Shown here piece after piece: positions 41,674-51,726 of a DNA stretch of 64,000 bases. The notes below the pieces were generated by a model. That model did no database searches and was not told the DNA's origin. It was given only the letters and a program-made list of their open reading frames with translations. Made by a program: the position numbers and the translations under genes. The DNA is taken from the NCBI GenBank assembly GCA_015068985.1, contig SVJL01000001.1:23317-87316 (forward strand), written 5' to 3'. The number at the start of each line of letters is the position of its first letter. Position 1 is the first letter of the stretch. This stretch comes from Oscillospiraceae bacterium. Its GTDB lineage: Bacteria > Bacillota > Clostridia > UMGS1810.

Positions 41674-44600
41674 ATGCTGAAGAAACTGTTAAGCTTTGTG
41701 CTCATAATAGCAGTCATTTCTCTATCGGTTCCGACTTATTCCATAATTGCAGATACAGAAGATGCCGGCGTTGAGGAATCTGTTCTCAATGCATTTGACA
41801 CAAGCTTTGTATATTATCAAAAAATTGACGAAGTATATAAAGACTCTATGACTCTGATGATTGATAAGAGATATGTAGCCGGTCGTGAAAACGACGGATA
41901 TCCTTGGTGGAGATGCGGGTTTGCAAGATATGATTTAAAAGATTTTGCAGACACAATAAACTATTATGATAGTGCCCAATTGAGAATATCTACATATAAT
42001 GATTCAACAGACATGACCTCTCTTATGGAAGTCAACACATATGTTCTTGACGGTGAACTTGATAATTATGACAGCAGTGCCGTAAGTTTTAACACCGCCA
42101 AAGAATTGGGGCTTATTGATTTTGCAGACTCAGATAGCCTTATGTATACATGGGAGCCCGGTACTCTTGCAAGATCGAAAACCTTCTATAGCGGCGATAT
42201 TCTCCCGATGATAGTTGAACATCTGAAAAATGACGGTGAAGACACTGTTTTTGCTGTAAAATATGATTCCGATTATAATGGCTATATGCAATTTTACGGC
42301 AATGGCACAAGTGATGAAACAAAAAAACCCACACTTATTCTTAAAATAAGTGATGAAAAGAAAAAGTTTATTACTGTGGGTAACAAAATAAGGTCATTGC
42401 TCGGCACAAAAATTACCGGCAATCTTAATCTTCCATCAGAAATTGACGGAGTAGCTCTTGATTGGAGTAGTAACAACACCGATATAATAACGGATGACGG
42501 CGTGCTTAATGACGAAAAAAGACTTGAGTTTTCATCTGATGTTGATTCAATTGCTGTTAGCTTTGATGTTAAGTTTGAATTGAACGGAGTTAGTATTACC
42601 GACACATTTGAGTTTGAAATTCTCAAAAAAGGTATGTATGCCGCATCTGTAGAAGATAATGGCAAAACTGTGAGACAGTTGTCATTTAACACTTCAACTT
42701 TGGAAGATGATGTGTGTGGCTACATTATGACCATTCCAAACAGCGGTTTTATGCCTGAAACTGAATACAGACTGATTTCCATCGACGAAAACGGCAACGA
42801 CAAGGAGTGTGTAAGGTTTAAGATTGCATCAGACGAGAAATACACATATATTGATGTGACCAAGCACATACAATCGGGCTCTGAGACCCGATTCCGCATA
42901 GAAACAAACGGTAATATGCAACCTCTTGATGAGCAGATTATTATTGTTGGAGCAAACAAAAACACTAAAGAGTTTTATGACTTTGTAAATAAGATTGCAG
43001 ATGAATATCTTAAAGACATTCATAATGTAACCGACGATTTATCATTGCCCACTCAAGTCGATGGCATTGATGTCACATGGACATCTGAAAATGAAAATGT
43101 GATTTCAAACACCGGCAACGTTGAAAGACCATACAATAACGACAAAGATGCAGTTGTAAAGCTCATTGCAGAATTTGATATTGGTGGGGATTCACTCTCA
43201 TACACATATGTTGTCACGGTTAAAAAACGCGGTGGCGAATATGACGGATATGAAGCTTTTAAAGATCCGTATCACATTTCTGACGAAAACTTTTTTGGCG
43301 TTTGGAATGACGAAAAAGAAGAGTGGAGCATAGAACCAATATACAAATACGCCAATATGACAGACAAAGCAAAGTCCGAGTCGGCTATTGAGCTTGCCAA
43401 ACAGGGAAGCTATGACGGTGTAAAAGAAGTGTTGTATGAATATTACCGCACAAGAACAGGCACAGCATCATACGATATTCCTGCAAAAGAGGAATATGAT
43501 GTTTATGCAGATGCTATTTCTGAAAAAATCACCGGATTTTATCAGATGGACGATCTGCGGGGTGTTGTAAATATAGATTCAGAAGAATGGAAGGAATATA
43601 CCATAGAGGTATCAAGACTCAGATCAACCTATCTTCTCATCGATTCAGATATGAACGGATCATCTGTAGAGATAATGAGTAAAGAGGGGGATCCGGAGCA
43701 TCAGGCACGCTTGGAGGTTGTAATTTCCGGTCAGAAAAAATCTTTCCCGCTCCTTGCCGACACTTATATCAGTGCCGGTGACAATAAAGATACAAACTAT
43801 GGCAGCGAGCCTGTGCTATATGTCAAAGAAGAAGCCGGCAACAGCACCACGCCCTTTGGCTCAGGCACTGCCAGAAGCTATTTTTGCTTCGACACCGGAA
43901 GCACAACCGCGGTCGATTCAATTCAGTTTAAATTTTATGCACGAAGCACAGACGGTAACAAAAAGCTTTTTCTTGCATCAACTCAGAACGAAGACAATTT
44001 TGATGAAAATACACTAAAATGGTCCGACCACTTTCCGCAGATAATGAACTTTAAAGATACCGGCTACATTTGGTATGAAAGTGGTCAACCAACTGAAGCA
44101 ACACAAAAATGGGGCGTTGAATTTGAGTGGATTCATGCTGTAACAAGACTTGTTGAAACTCGATATGCAATTCGTCGCTATGCAGCAACAAATAACGAAA
44201 AATATGCCTATGGTGCACTTGAGCTTGTGATGTCGATGTATGAGCAAAAAGCGAATGGTGATTATCCGCGAATGCTTGATAGCGGATGGCGTTCGGAGTA
44301 TATATTAGACGTATTCTTTGGTACTCTCGACAGCAAATATGCAACACCTGAGCTCATAACGGCAGAGCTTAAATACATCTATCAGCATGCACACGATTTA
44401 AAGGATCTTGTATCGCCCACAACAAACTGGAACAGTGCGGTACGTACAGGATTTATAAGAATTTGTTCATATTTTCCTGAGCTTTCTCAGGATGGATGGT
44501 GGAAACACGCAAAAGACAGGCTTTATGAGTTATATGGCGATGTAATGCTTAATGCAGACGGCAGTTACACGGAAGGTTGTTCCAACTACATAAGCGGTGT

Positions 44601-46740
44601 TTTAGATGAAATAAAAGAAAACATTGAGCTTATCGGTTCAATTGACGGCGAAGACGACAGCTACTATAAGTTTTTTGCCGAGTATTATGACAAACTTGCC
44701 GAGTATTACTTCAATATGACTATGAATTATGGCAAAACAACTCCTTTTGGCGACGGTGGTCGTAATGACATAAGGAGCTTTGCTGCTGAATCTAACAAAT
44801 TTAGACCAAATAGCAACTTTGAATTTTTTGCAACCAATGGCGAAAAAGGCGAAGAACCTGATTACACATCAAAGCTTTATCCCGAAAAAAGGATTGCTTT
44901 TATGAGAAGCAATTGGTCGCCGCAGGGTATGTCGGCCACAATTAATGTCGATTTTGGCGGAACACACAGCCATTATGATGATATGTCGCTCGATGTATAT
45001 GCATATGGCACACCGCTTCTTATTGATACAGGCATATCCTCGTATAGTGTCGGCACGCAAATGATAGACACAATGAGAAGAACAATTGCTCACAACACAA
45101 TTGAAATTGATGGTTTAAGCCAGCACAAAGAGATGCTTTCCAACCATCCGGAATACAGCAAGCTAAATCTCACTACCAACAAATTGTTCGATTTTGCCGA
45201 CACGGGATCATCATATGTCTACACGGGATTCGATGTTAATCGTAAGGTACTGTTCCTACACAATTCATTCTGGATTGTATCAGATTGGATAACCGCACCT
45301 AACGATGGTATTGGTCACAACTATGTTCAGGCATGGCATCCCGATGCGTTTAGCGGTATAAAAATTGATGAGAAAACAAAGGTCGCATCAACAAACTTTA
45401 CCGGTTCTGCCAATATTCAGATTGTTCCTGCCGATCCCGATAAGATTGAAGCAAAGCTCGATAAGATGTATAAGAATCCGTCTTTGGTTGTTGGTGAAAC
45501 TTTGTCTGATTATCTGAGAATTGAAAGCAACAACAAAAAAGGTAATCAGACCTTCGACACAGTTCTTTATCCTGACGAAACCGGCAAAAAAACAGATGTT
45601 AGCGTGAGCCGTATACCGCTTGACGTTGATCCGATTACAGCTACAGCTCTCGATATTGAAATAGACAACAATCGTGCTGTTTATTATTCATCAAACGAAG
45701 CTGTTCCTGCCAAACGTTCGTTTAAGAACTACAGTACCGACGGCGAGATGGCATATATTGAGGCTAAAGGAAATGGCAACATTTTAAAAATTGCTCTCAC
45801 AAAAACCGATTCCTTAACAAAAGATGGAAAAATACTCGTTGCGTGCGACGGTGTGGCAGATTTTGGCGTTCTTTTTGAAGGTAAAACAGTTAATTTATAT
45901 TCATCCGAAAAAACTATTCCAGCTGTAAAAGTATATTGTGAAGAAGATGTTAATACTGTTATTTTTAACGGCAAAGATGTGGAATTTACATTGTCTGACG
46001 GATATATAACAACAAACGGAACTACTTTGCCGGAAGACTCCGGTTCCGGAACAATCAAACCCGGCTCGCCAACCAGTGGCGGAGGCGGAGGCGGCGGTGG
46101 AGCATGGGGATTCCCTGCTTCAACACCTTCACAAGACCTCACACCTGCAGACGGTCCTGACGATAATAACGGTAATAGCGCATTTAAAGATACAATCGGT
46201 CACTGGGCAGAAGAAGAAATTAATCAGATGTCATCAATTGGTATTGTAAAAGGCGTTGAAGACAATAGTTTTGAACCCGACAGATCTGTTTCGAGAGCAG
46301 AGTTTGTAGTAATGCTGTTAAGAACTCTTGGCATCTTGGAAGAATCAGGGTATAGCGGAGAGTTTTCGGACGTAAAAGCTGACGATTGGTACGCAAAATA
46401 TCTTTCAAGTGCCTTTAAGTCAGGTCTTGTTGCCGGCTATGAGGATAATTCGTTCAGACCGGATAATCCTGTTTCCAGACAGGAAATGGCACAGATGCTC
46501 AATTTAGCTTGCATATTCAAGGGTATTGAAGCTGATAATGCAGATATATCTGAATTTGCAGACTATGCGGATATTGCGGCTTGGAGCTATGATGCCGTTT
46601 CAAAAATGGTTGATATGGGACTTATGCAGGGGATGACAAACAATGAATTTTCACCTCGAGGTAGTGCAACAAGAGCACAAAGTGCCGTTGTGATGAAAAG
46701 GCTGCTTGATATTTTTAACCGTGATATAACCGGTGCGTAA
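41674..46740 (+). CDS. very large heparinase II/III-like lyase: N-terminal DNRLRE-like and aBig domains, inserted DNRLRE-like domain, C-terminal SLH domains
   Basis: GGTHSHYDDMSLDVYAYGTPLLIDTG heparinase II/III motif; LADTYISAGDNKDTNYGSEPVLYVK insert; GSPTSGGGGGGGGAWG linker; FKDTIGHWAEEEINQM...VSRAEFVVM SLH. Confidence 0.85.
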   Translation: MLKKLLSFVLIIAVISLSVPTYSIIADTEDAGVEESVLNAFDTSFVYYQKIDEVYKDSMTLMIDKRYVAGRENDGYPWWRCGFARYDLKDFADTINYYDSAQLRISTYNDSTDMTSLMEVNTYVLDGELDNYDSSAVSFNTAKELGLIDFADSDSLMYTWEPGTLARSKTFYSGDILPMIVEHLKNDGEDTVFAVKYDSDYNGYMQFYGNGTSDETKKPTLILKISDEKKKFITVGNKIRSLLGTKITGNLNLPSEIDGVALDWSSNNTDIITDDGVLNDEKRLEFSSDVDSIAVSFDVKFELNGVSITDTFEFEILKKGMYAASVEDNGKTVRQLSFNTSTLEDDVCGYIMTIPNSGFMPETEYRLISIDENGNDKECVRFKIASDEKYTYIDVTKHIQSGSETRFRIETNGNMQPLDEQIIIVGANKNTKEFYDFVNKIADEYLKDIHNVTDDLSLPTQVDGIDVTWTSENENVISNTGNVERPYNNDKDAVVKLIAEFDIGGDSLSYTYVVTVKKRGGEYDGYEAFKDPYHISDENFFGVWNDEKEEWSIEPIYKYANMTDKAKSESAIELAKQGSYDGVKEVLYEYYRTRTGTASYDIPAKEEYDVYADAISEKITGFYQMDDLRGVVNIDSEEWKEYTIEVSRLRSTYLLIDSDMNGSSVEIMSKEGDPEHQARLEVVISGQKKSFPLLADTYISAGDNKDTNYGSEPVLYVKEEAGNSTTPFGSGTARSYFCFDTGSTTAVDSIQFKFYARSTDGNKKLFLASTQNEDNFDENTLKWSDHFPQIMNFKDTGYIWYESGQPTEATQKWGVEFEWIHAVTRLVETRYAIRRYAATNNEKYAYGALELVMSMYEQKANGDYPRMLDSGWRSEYILDVFFGTLDSKYATPELITAELKYIYQHAHDLKDLVSPTTNWNSAVRTGFIRICSYFPELSQDGWWKHAKDRLYELYGDVMLNADGSYTEGCSNYISGVLDEIKENIELIGSIDGEDDSYYKFFAEYYDKLAEYYFNMTMNYGKTTPFGDGGRNDIRSFAAESNKFRPNSNFEFFATNGEKGEEPDYTSKLYPEKRIAFMRSNWSPQGMSATINVDFGGTHSHYDDMSLDVYAYGTPLLIDTGISSYSVGTQMIDTMRRTIAHNTIEIDGLSQHKEMLSNHPEYSKLNLTTNKLFDFADTGSSYVYTGFDVNRKVLFLHNSFWIVSDWITAPNDGIGHNYVQAWHPDAFSGIKIDEKTKVASTNFTGSANIQIVPADPDKIEAKLDKMYKNPSLVVGETLSDYLRIESNNKKGNQTFDTVLYPDETGKKTDVSVSRIPLDVDPITATALDIEIDNNRAVYYSSNEAVPAKRSFKNYSTDGEMAYIEAKGNGNILKIALTKTDSLTKDGKILVACDGVADFGVLFEGKTVNLYSSEKTIPAVKVYCEEDVNTVIFNGKDVEFTLSDGYITTNGTTLPEDSGSGTIKPGSPTSGGGGGGGGAWGFPASTPSQDLTPADGPDDNNGNSAFKDTIGHWAEEEINQMSSIGIVKGVEDNSFEPDRSVSRAEFVVMLLRTLGILEESGYSGEFSDVKADDWYAKYLSSAFKSGLVAGYEDNSFRPDNPVSRQEMAQMLNLACIFKGIEADNADISEFADYADIAAWSYDAVSKMVDMGLMQGMTNNEFSPRGSATRAQSAVVMKRLLDIFNRDITGA

Positions 46741-46745
46741 AGGAT

Positions 46746-49700
46746 GTGAAGAAATTGAAATTAAACAGATTAATAAAAATGACACTTGCACTTGTGATGT
46801 CTGTTGCAATTGTTATGCCACAGATGACCATTTTGTCTAAAGCCGAAATTCCTGATAAAGAACTACTCACAACAAAAATCCCATTGACTGAAATTTCGCA
46901 TCTTCGTGAACTTTCGGATGCACAGCAAAAAACATCATTGGTTGTTGATGGAAGAAGCTCACAATCAAACTCAAGATTGTGGATAACAAAATTTGATTTT
47001 GCAGATATTGCAGAGAGTCTTGAAAGCTTTGATGACCTTGTTTCGGTTAAGTTTGTTTCGACACTTGCGCAAACAAATCACGACACTGCCGGAAACATAA
47101 GCAAAGAAAAAGAGGTTGATATTTATCTCCTGCCGCAGAATATGGAAAACTGGTCGGAGAATCAGTCTTGGAGCACAGCTAAAGATGCGGGTATTATTGA
47201 TTATATGTATGATTACTCAAACGCAATATTCTCTGAGCCGCTTGGAGAGGTTGGAACTAAAACCACAGATGATATAAAATCATACATTATAAATCATCTT
47301 AAAACAAACTCATCCGATACAGTTGTGTCAATTGGTTGCAGTGCAAGACGAGCCGCATCAAAAGATAAAACCGGAGATGACCCCAATGCTTGGGCAGCAC
47401 TGGGTGTGTATAATGGTAAAGGCACATCAGAACCGTATTTGGAAGTCAAATACTACGGCAAAAACCTTGTAAAAGACATTGCCGATAATTTTACTTTTGA
47501 CGATATAAAAGGGGAGAATGAAGCCGAAGATTCTATCGTTTCAGCACTTAATCTCCCGAGAAAAGTCGGTGATGCACTTGTATGGTGGAGCTCCGATATG
47601 CCGGAAATCATTAACCCATACAACGGTGCCGTTAAAAGACCATCCTATGGTGAAGAACCCATTGATGTTACTCTTACAGCAGAGTTTTCGATCGATCCTT
47701 TTAAAGGTTCAAAAGATTATGAGCTCACCGTTCTTCCCCTCGGTGTTAATGATAAAGAACCGGTTGTTATAACCAAAAAGGTAGAACTCATTGATGTTGG
47801 TCACATAAGAGAAAAGAATGATAGTGTACAGTCAAAAACATACCTGATTATAGACGGAAGAACATCTCAGACCAACTCAAGAATGTGGTTTACAAAATAT
47901 GACCTCAGCGATGCCCTTGACGGATTTGAGCCTGATGATATTAAATCTGTAAGATTTATGTACACTCTTGGTGATGCAAATATAAGTGACACCTATGATT
48001 CTACAGACAAACCGGTAGATTTTTATGTTCTTCCTCAGGAGCTCGAAGGTTGGGACGGCGAAACTCTAATTTATGCCGATGCTGAAGAAATGGGACTTGT
48101 AGATTATTCTTATAATAAATACAACGCAAGCTACACTCAGCTTCAGATGGGCCATGCAGGTGATTATCGCTCACTCAACATTGCACCAAGCATAATTGAC
48201 CATTTAAAGAAAAATACCGGCGATATGATTGTTGCAATGGCTTGTTCGTCAAGACGACCTGAATCGTCTGTCGCAGGCACGCCTGAATCTGTTGCGGCAC
48301 TGGGTACATATGTTGGAATCAACACAGATTCTCCTGCACCGCATTTTGTGATTGAGCTATACGACAGAGCTCAGACCTTGGTTGATGATGTGCGTGATAA
48401 TCTTACATTCGATAAAATATCGTCTGAAAACATAAACAGTGTAACAAAGAACTTAACTCTTCCAAAACAAATAGATGGAGCTGAAATTTCGTGGTCTTCC
48501 AGTTTGAAAACAAGTATTTCAGATGAAGGACATGTTGTACGCGGTTTGTATGGTACAGCCGACAAAGAGGTTAAATTAACAGCAAATATTTCATATAAAA
48601 ATAAAACAGCCACAAGAGAATTTGATATAACAGTTTTGAGCGACAGAAAAAATACGGTAATTGATGCCGTATCTGCACCGCTTACACAAAGCGAATATGC
48701 AGATAATGCACTTTATACAACATTTGATCTCACCGGTGGCTTATTGGGCGATGTGTGTCTTTTGAAGCTCACTCCAACATCCGATGCCAAAGATGTTGCA
48801 ATAAAGGTGTATGTTGAAGATTCAACCACACCAATATACGAAAAAACTGTTGATACAAAAGCAAATGAACCACTCTATACAACCAGTCTGCACAGTGCAC
48901 TTTCAGAAGTTGAGGGCAGTGTCAAATTAAAGGTTGTTGTACAGAGCGATGATGAAATAACATTCTATGCCGGAGACCAATCGGCAGATGTTGTGCCAAG
49001 TCTTGTGATGTTGCCAAAAGAAACTGTTGCAACCGAGGCTCTTAAAGAGTTGACCTTTGACGATATCAAAGGAGCAAATGAAAAAGAAAGTCTGATTCGC
49101 TACACTCTGAATCTTTCCAAAGATGGAAAATATGGTTCTGAGGTTTTGTGGTCATCATCTAATACCGAGGTGATTTCTGAGTCGGGCATTGTGACCAGAC
49201 AAGACAAAGATGAAGTTGTTACTCTGACTGCAAAGGTTACTGTTGCGGGCTATAGCGTATCAAAAACATTTAATCTTAACGTGATGAGAATCGACACAAC
49301 AGTTGGATTTTTGGACAGTGTTCTTGCAGAACTTGTTTTTGATTCAAACATAATAACCAACGATTTTGACTTGCCCACAACAGCGTATGATGGTGTGACA
49401 CTAAGTTGGGTTAGTGAGTCGTCAAATATTCTTGCCATAAACGATAATAAAAGTGTTACAGTCACAAGACCTGCTGAAAAAGACAGAACAGTAAAACTTA
49501 TTGCCAACGCAAAAAAAGGTGAGCTTTTATCAAGCTGTGAATTTGAATTTACAGTTATAAGAAACGATAAAAACAATTTGCTCTATGGCAAAACTGTGCT
49601 TGAGGCAGACTCAAATCAGGCAAATGCTATTGATGATAAGATAAGCACAGTATGGGATGTAGCATCGAGCAATACGCTTTATGTTGACAGAGGTACTGCT

Positions 49701-50837
49701 AAGTCTGTTACGGCTTTTGGATTAGTGTATAACGGTGGCGATATATCCGGTTTCGACATTTCAACATCATATGACGGCGTTAAATGGACAAACCAGACGG
49801 TAAATAAAACGCTCAAGAGTGGAGTGCTCAATTATGTTGAACTTCAGTCACCTGCGTATGTAAAATACATAAAGGTTATATTCCCGTCAGCGGTATCGCA
49901 GGTTGCATATTTTGCAGCATATGATGATGAAATAGGTGATCAGAGCATCAATAATCTTGATGATATTACCATACCTGAGAGTGTGAGTTCAAACTTTAAT
50001 TTACCTACTGTAACAAGTGGTGGTGCAGATATTGAATGGACATCAGCCAACACCAAAGTTATTGCAATAAGAGATGGCAGAGCTATTGTTACTCAGCAGG
50101 CGACAACCCAGAGGGTTCTGCTTGAAGCTAAAGCAACAATTGACGGTCAGGAACTAGCAAAAAGTTTTTATGTTTCCGTTATGAAAAAACCATCTTCCGG
50201 AAGCGGTGGAGGCGGTGGTGGATCGTCAACAATCATACCTTTTGTTGGCGCTGTTCAGAATTCTGTGCAAATGCCCTCGCCAGATGCTACAACTGATACC
50301 GTATTTACAGATATTTCTGATGTGAAATGGGCGGAACCTTATATAACCGCATTGTACAAAAAGGGTATAATAAGCGGTAAAGGAGAGAGTAAGTATGAAC
50401 CCTTCTCGCCGCTGAAAAGGGAAGAACTCGCTAAGCTTCTGACCTTGGGATTTAATCTTGATGGAAACGACGAGACGTTTACGGATGTTAACGTAAATGA
50501 TTGGTTCTATCCCTATGTTTGTGCCATGTATTCATCCGGCATTTCAAATGGTATGGACGATACAACTTTTGGTACAGGAGCAAACATAACCCGTCAGGAT
50601 GCAACCGTTATGATTGCCCGTATACTCGAAAAAGAAGGATTGCTTAAAAAAGCTACAAATTTGACAAGCTTTGCGGATGATTCTGATATTTCAGATTATG
50701 CAAAAGATGCTGTTTATTCACTTAGAGCTATGGAAATTATAAACGGTGATGATTCGGGAAGATTTAATCCTAAATCAAATATTACAAGAGCTGAAATAGC
50801 AAAGGTTATATATCTTGCAATAATGCAGTGTGAATAA
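46746..50837 (+). CDS. SLH-anchored surface protein: two tandem DNRLRE-like domains, multiple aBig domains, discoidin-like domain, three C-terminal SLH domains
   Basis: GTG start; signal peptide; repeated LTEISHLRELSD...WITKFDFAD / VELIDVGHIREKND...WFTKYDLSD; VFTDISDVKWAEPYITALYKKGIISG SLH. Confidence 0.8.
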   Translation: MKKLKLNRLIKMTLALVMSVAIVMPQMTILSKAEIPDKELLTTKIPLTEISHLRELSDAQQKTSLVVDGRSSQSNSRLWITKFDFADIAESLESFDDLVSVKFVSTLAQTNHDTAGNISKEKEVDIYLLPQNMENWSENQSWSTAKDAGIIDYMYDYSNAIFSEPLGEVGTKTTDDIKSYIINHLKTNSSDTVVSIGCSARRAASKDKTGDDPNAWAALGVYNGKGTSEPYLEVKYYGKNLVKDIADNFTFDDIKGENEAEDSIVSALNLPRKVGDALVWWSSDMPEIINPYNGAVKRPSYGEEPIDVTLTAEFSIDPFKGSKDYELTVLPLGVNDKEPVVITKKVELIDVGHIREKNDSVQSKTYLIIDGRTSQTNSRMWFTKYDLSDALDGFEPDDIKSVRFMYTLGDANISDTYDSTDKPVDFYVLPQELEGWDGETLIYADAEEMGLVDYSYNKYNASYTQLQMGHAGDYRSLNIAPSIIDHLKKNTGDMIVAMACSSRRPESSVAGTPESVAALGTYVGINTDSPAPHFVIELYDRAQTLVDDVRDNLTFDKISSENINSVTKNLTLPKQIDGAEISWSSSLKTSISDEGHVVRGLYGTADKEVKLTANISYKNKTATREFDITVLSDRKNTVIDAVSAPLTQSEYADNALYTTFDLTGGLLGDVCLLKLTPTSDAKDVAIKVYVEDSTTPIYEKTVDTKANEPLYTTSLHSALSEVEGSVKLKVVVQSDDEITFYAGDQSADVVPSLVMLPKETVATEALKELTFDDIKGANEKESLIRYTLNLSKDGKYGSEVLWSSSNTEVISESGIVTRQDKDEVVTLTAKVTVAGYSVSKTFNLNVMRIDTTVGFLDSVLAELVFDSNIITNDFDLPTTAYDGVTLSWVSESSNILAINDNKSVTVTRPAEKDRTVKLIANAKKGELLSSCEFEFTVIRNDKNNLLYGKTVLEADSNQANAIDDKISTVWDVASSNTLYVDRGTAKSVTAFGLVYNGGDISGFDISTSYDGVKWTNQTVNKTLKSGVLNYVELQSPAYVKYIKVIFPSAVSQVAYFAAYDDEIGDQSINNLDDITIPESVSSNFNLPTVTSGGADIEWTSANTKVIAIRDGRAIVTQQATTQRVLLEAKATIDGQELAKSFYVSVMKKPSSGSGGGGGGSSTIIPFVGAVQNSVQMPSPDATTDTVFTDISDVKWAEPYITALYKKGIISGKGESKYEPFSPLKREELAKLLTLGFNLDGNDETFTDVNVNDWFYPYVCAMYSSGISNGMDDTTFGTGANITRQDATVMIARILEKEGLLKKATNLTSFADDSDISDYAKDAVYSLRAMEIINGDDSGRFNPKSNITRAEIAKVIYLAIMQCE

Positions 50838-50845
50838 GATTTGTT

Positions 50846-50875
50846 GCGGTGTTAAAATTAATTTTAACACCGCAG
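50846..50875. terminator. perfect 30-bp palindrome after surface locus B
   Basis: tgcggtgttaaaatt/aattttaacaccgca. Confidence 0.6.
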
Positions 50876-50923
50876 CTTAACCATTAAAAAATAATAACAG
50901 ATATAAAAGGCAGGAGTTATACA

Positions 50924-51706
50924 ATGGAAATCAGACGAAGCAAAGTTTTGGATAAAATGAGAGCAGGAGAGGTTGTTCTCTCAACAAAAGTTAACATTGC
51001 AGATTCGAGAGTTATCGAAATAGCAGGTTTGTCAGGCATTGACTGCATCTGGACAGATATGGAGCACGTTGGTAACGATTTTGCCGAAATTGAAAAACAA
51101 AATCTTGCAACCAAGGCTTACGGTATGGACATTATGGTAAGAGTTCAGAGAGGCTGTTACAGTAATATGATAAGACCGCTGGAACTTGATGCATCCGGCA
51201 TTATGGTTCCGCACATTATGAGTCTTGAAGATGCAAAAAATGTGGTGTATATGACAAAATTCCATCCCATAGGCAGACGCCCCATTGACGGTGGAAATGC
51301 AGACGGCGGATTTGGCTATGTTGGACTTGATGATTATTTAAAACAGTCCAACGAAAGAAAATTTGTTTGTGTGCAGATTGAAGACCCCGAACCCATGGCA
51401 GAACTTGATGAAATTGCGGCACTCGATGGCATAGATATGTTGTTCTTTGGCCCTGCAGATTTCAGTCATGGCATAGGTGCTCCCGGTCAATTTGACCACC
51501 CTCAACTTGTTGAAGCAAGACGAAAGGTTGCCGAGGCAGCCAGAAAACATGGCAAATTTGCAGGCACTGTTGGCGGTGCATCACAGCTTGCCGAGCTTGT
51601 TAAAATGGGCTATTCATACATTAACATTGGTGCCGATGTATCGGCACTCAGACGTCATTTTTCGGGCATTTATAACGATTTTAACGAAGCTATGAAGAAT
51701 ATATAA
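50924..51706 (+). CDS. HpcH/HpaI family aldolase (2-keto-3-deoxy sugar-acid aldolase type)
   Basis: IDCIWTDMEHVGNDF, VRVQRGCYSNMIRPLELDASGIMVPHI, VQIEDPEPMAELDEIAALDGIDMLFFGPADFSHGIGAPGQFDHP; RBS aggag. Confidence 0.88.
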   Translation: MEIRRSKVLDKMRAGEVVLSTKVNIADSRVIEIAGLSGIDCIWTDMEHVGNDFAEIEKQNLATKAYGMDIMVRVQRGCYSNMIRPLELDASGIMVPHIMSLEDAKNVVYMTKFHPIGRRPIDGGNADGGFGYVGLDDYLKQSNERKFVCVQIEDPEPMAELDEIAALDGIDMLFFGPADFSHGIGAPGQFDHPQLVEARRKVAEAARKHGKFAGTVGGASQLAELVKMGYSYINIGADVSALRRHFSGIYNDFNEAMKNI

Positions 51707-51726
51707 TTGTTTGTCAGGAGGTTATT

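Noticed and set aside
46070-46110. GGCGGAGGCGGAGGCGGCGG simple repeat, with similar Gly-rich tracts at 17330-17390, 24135-24195 and 50195-50225
   Set aside because: They encode Gly-rich linkers just before SLH domains in all four proteins; ordinary flexible linkers, not a separate repeat element.
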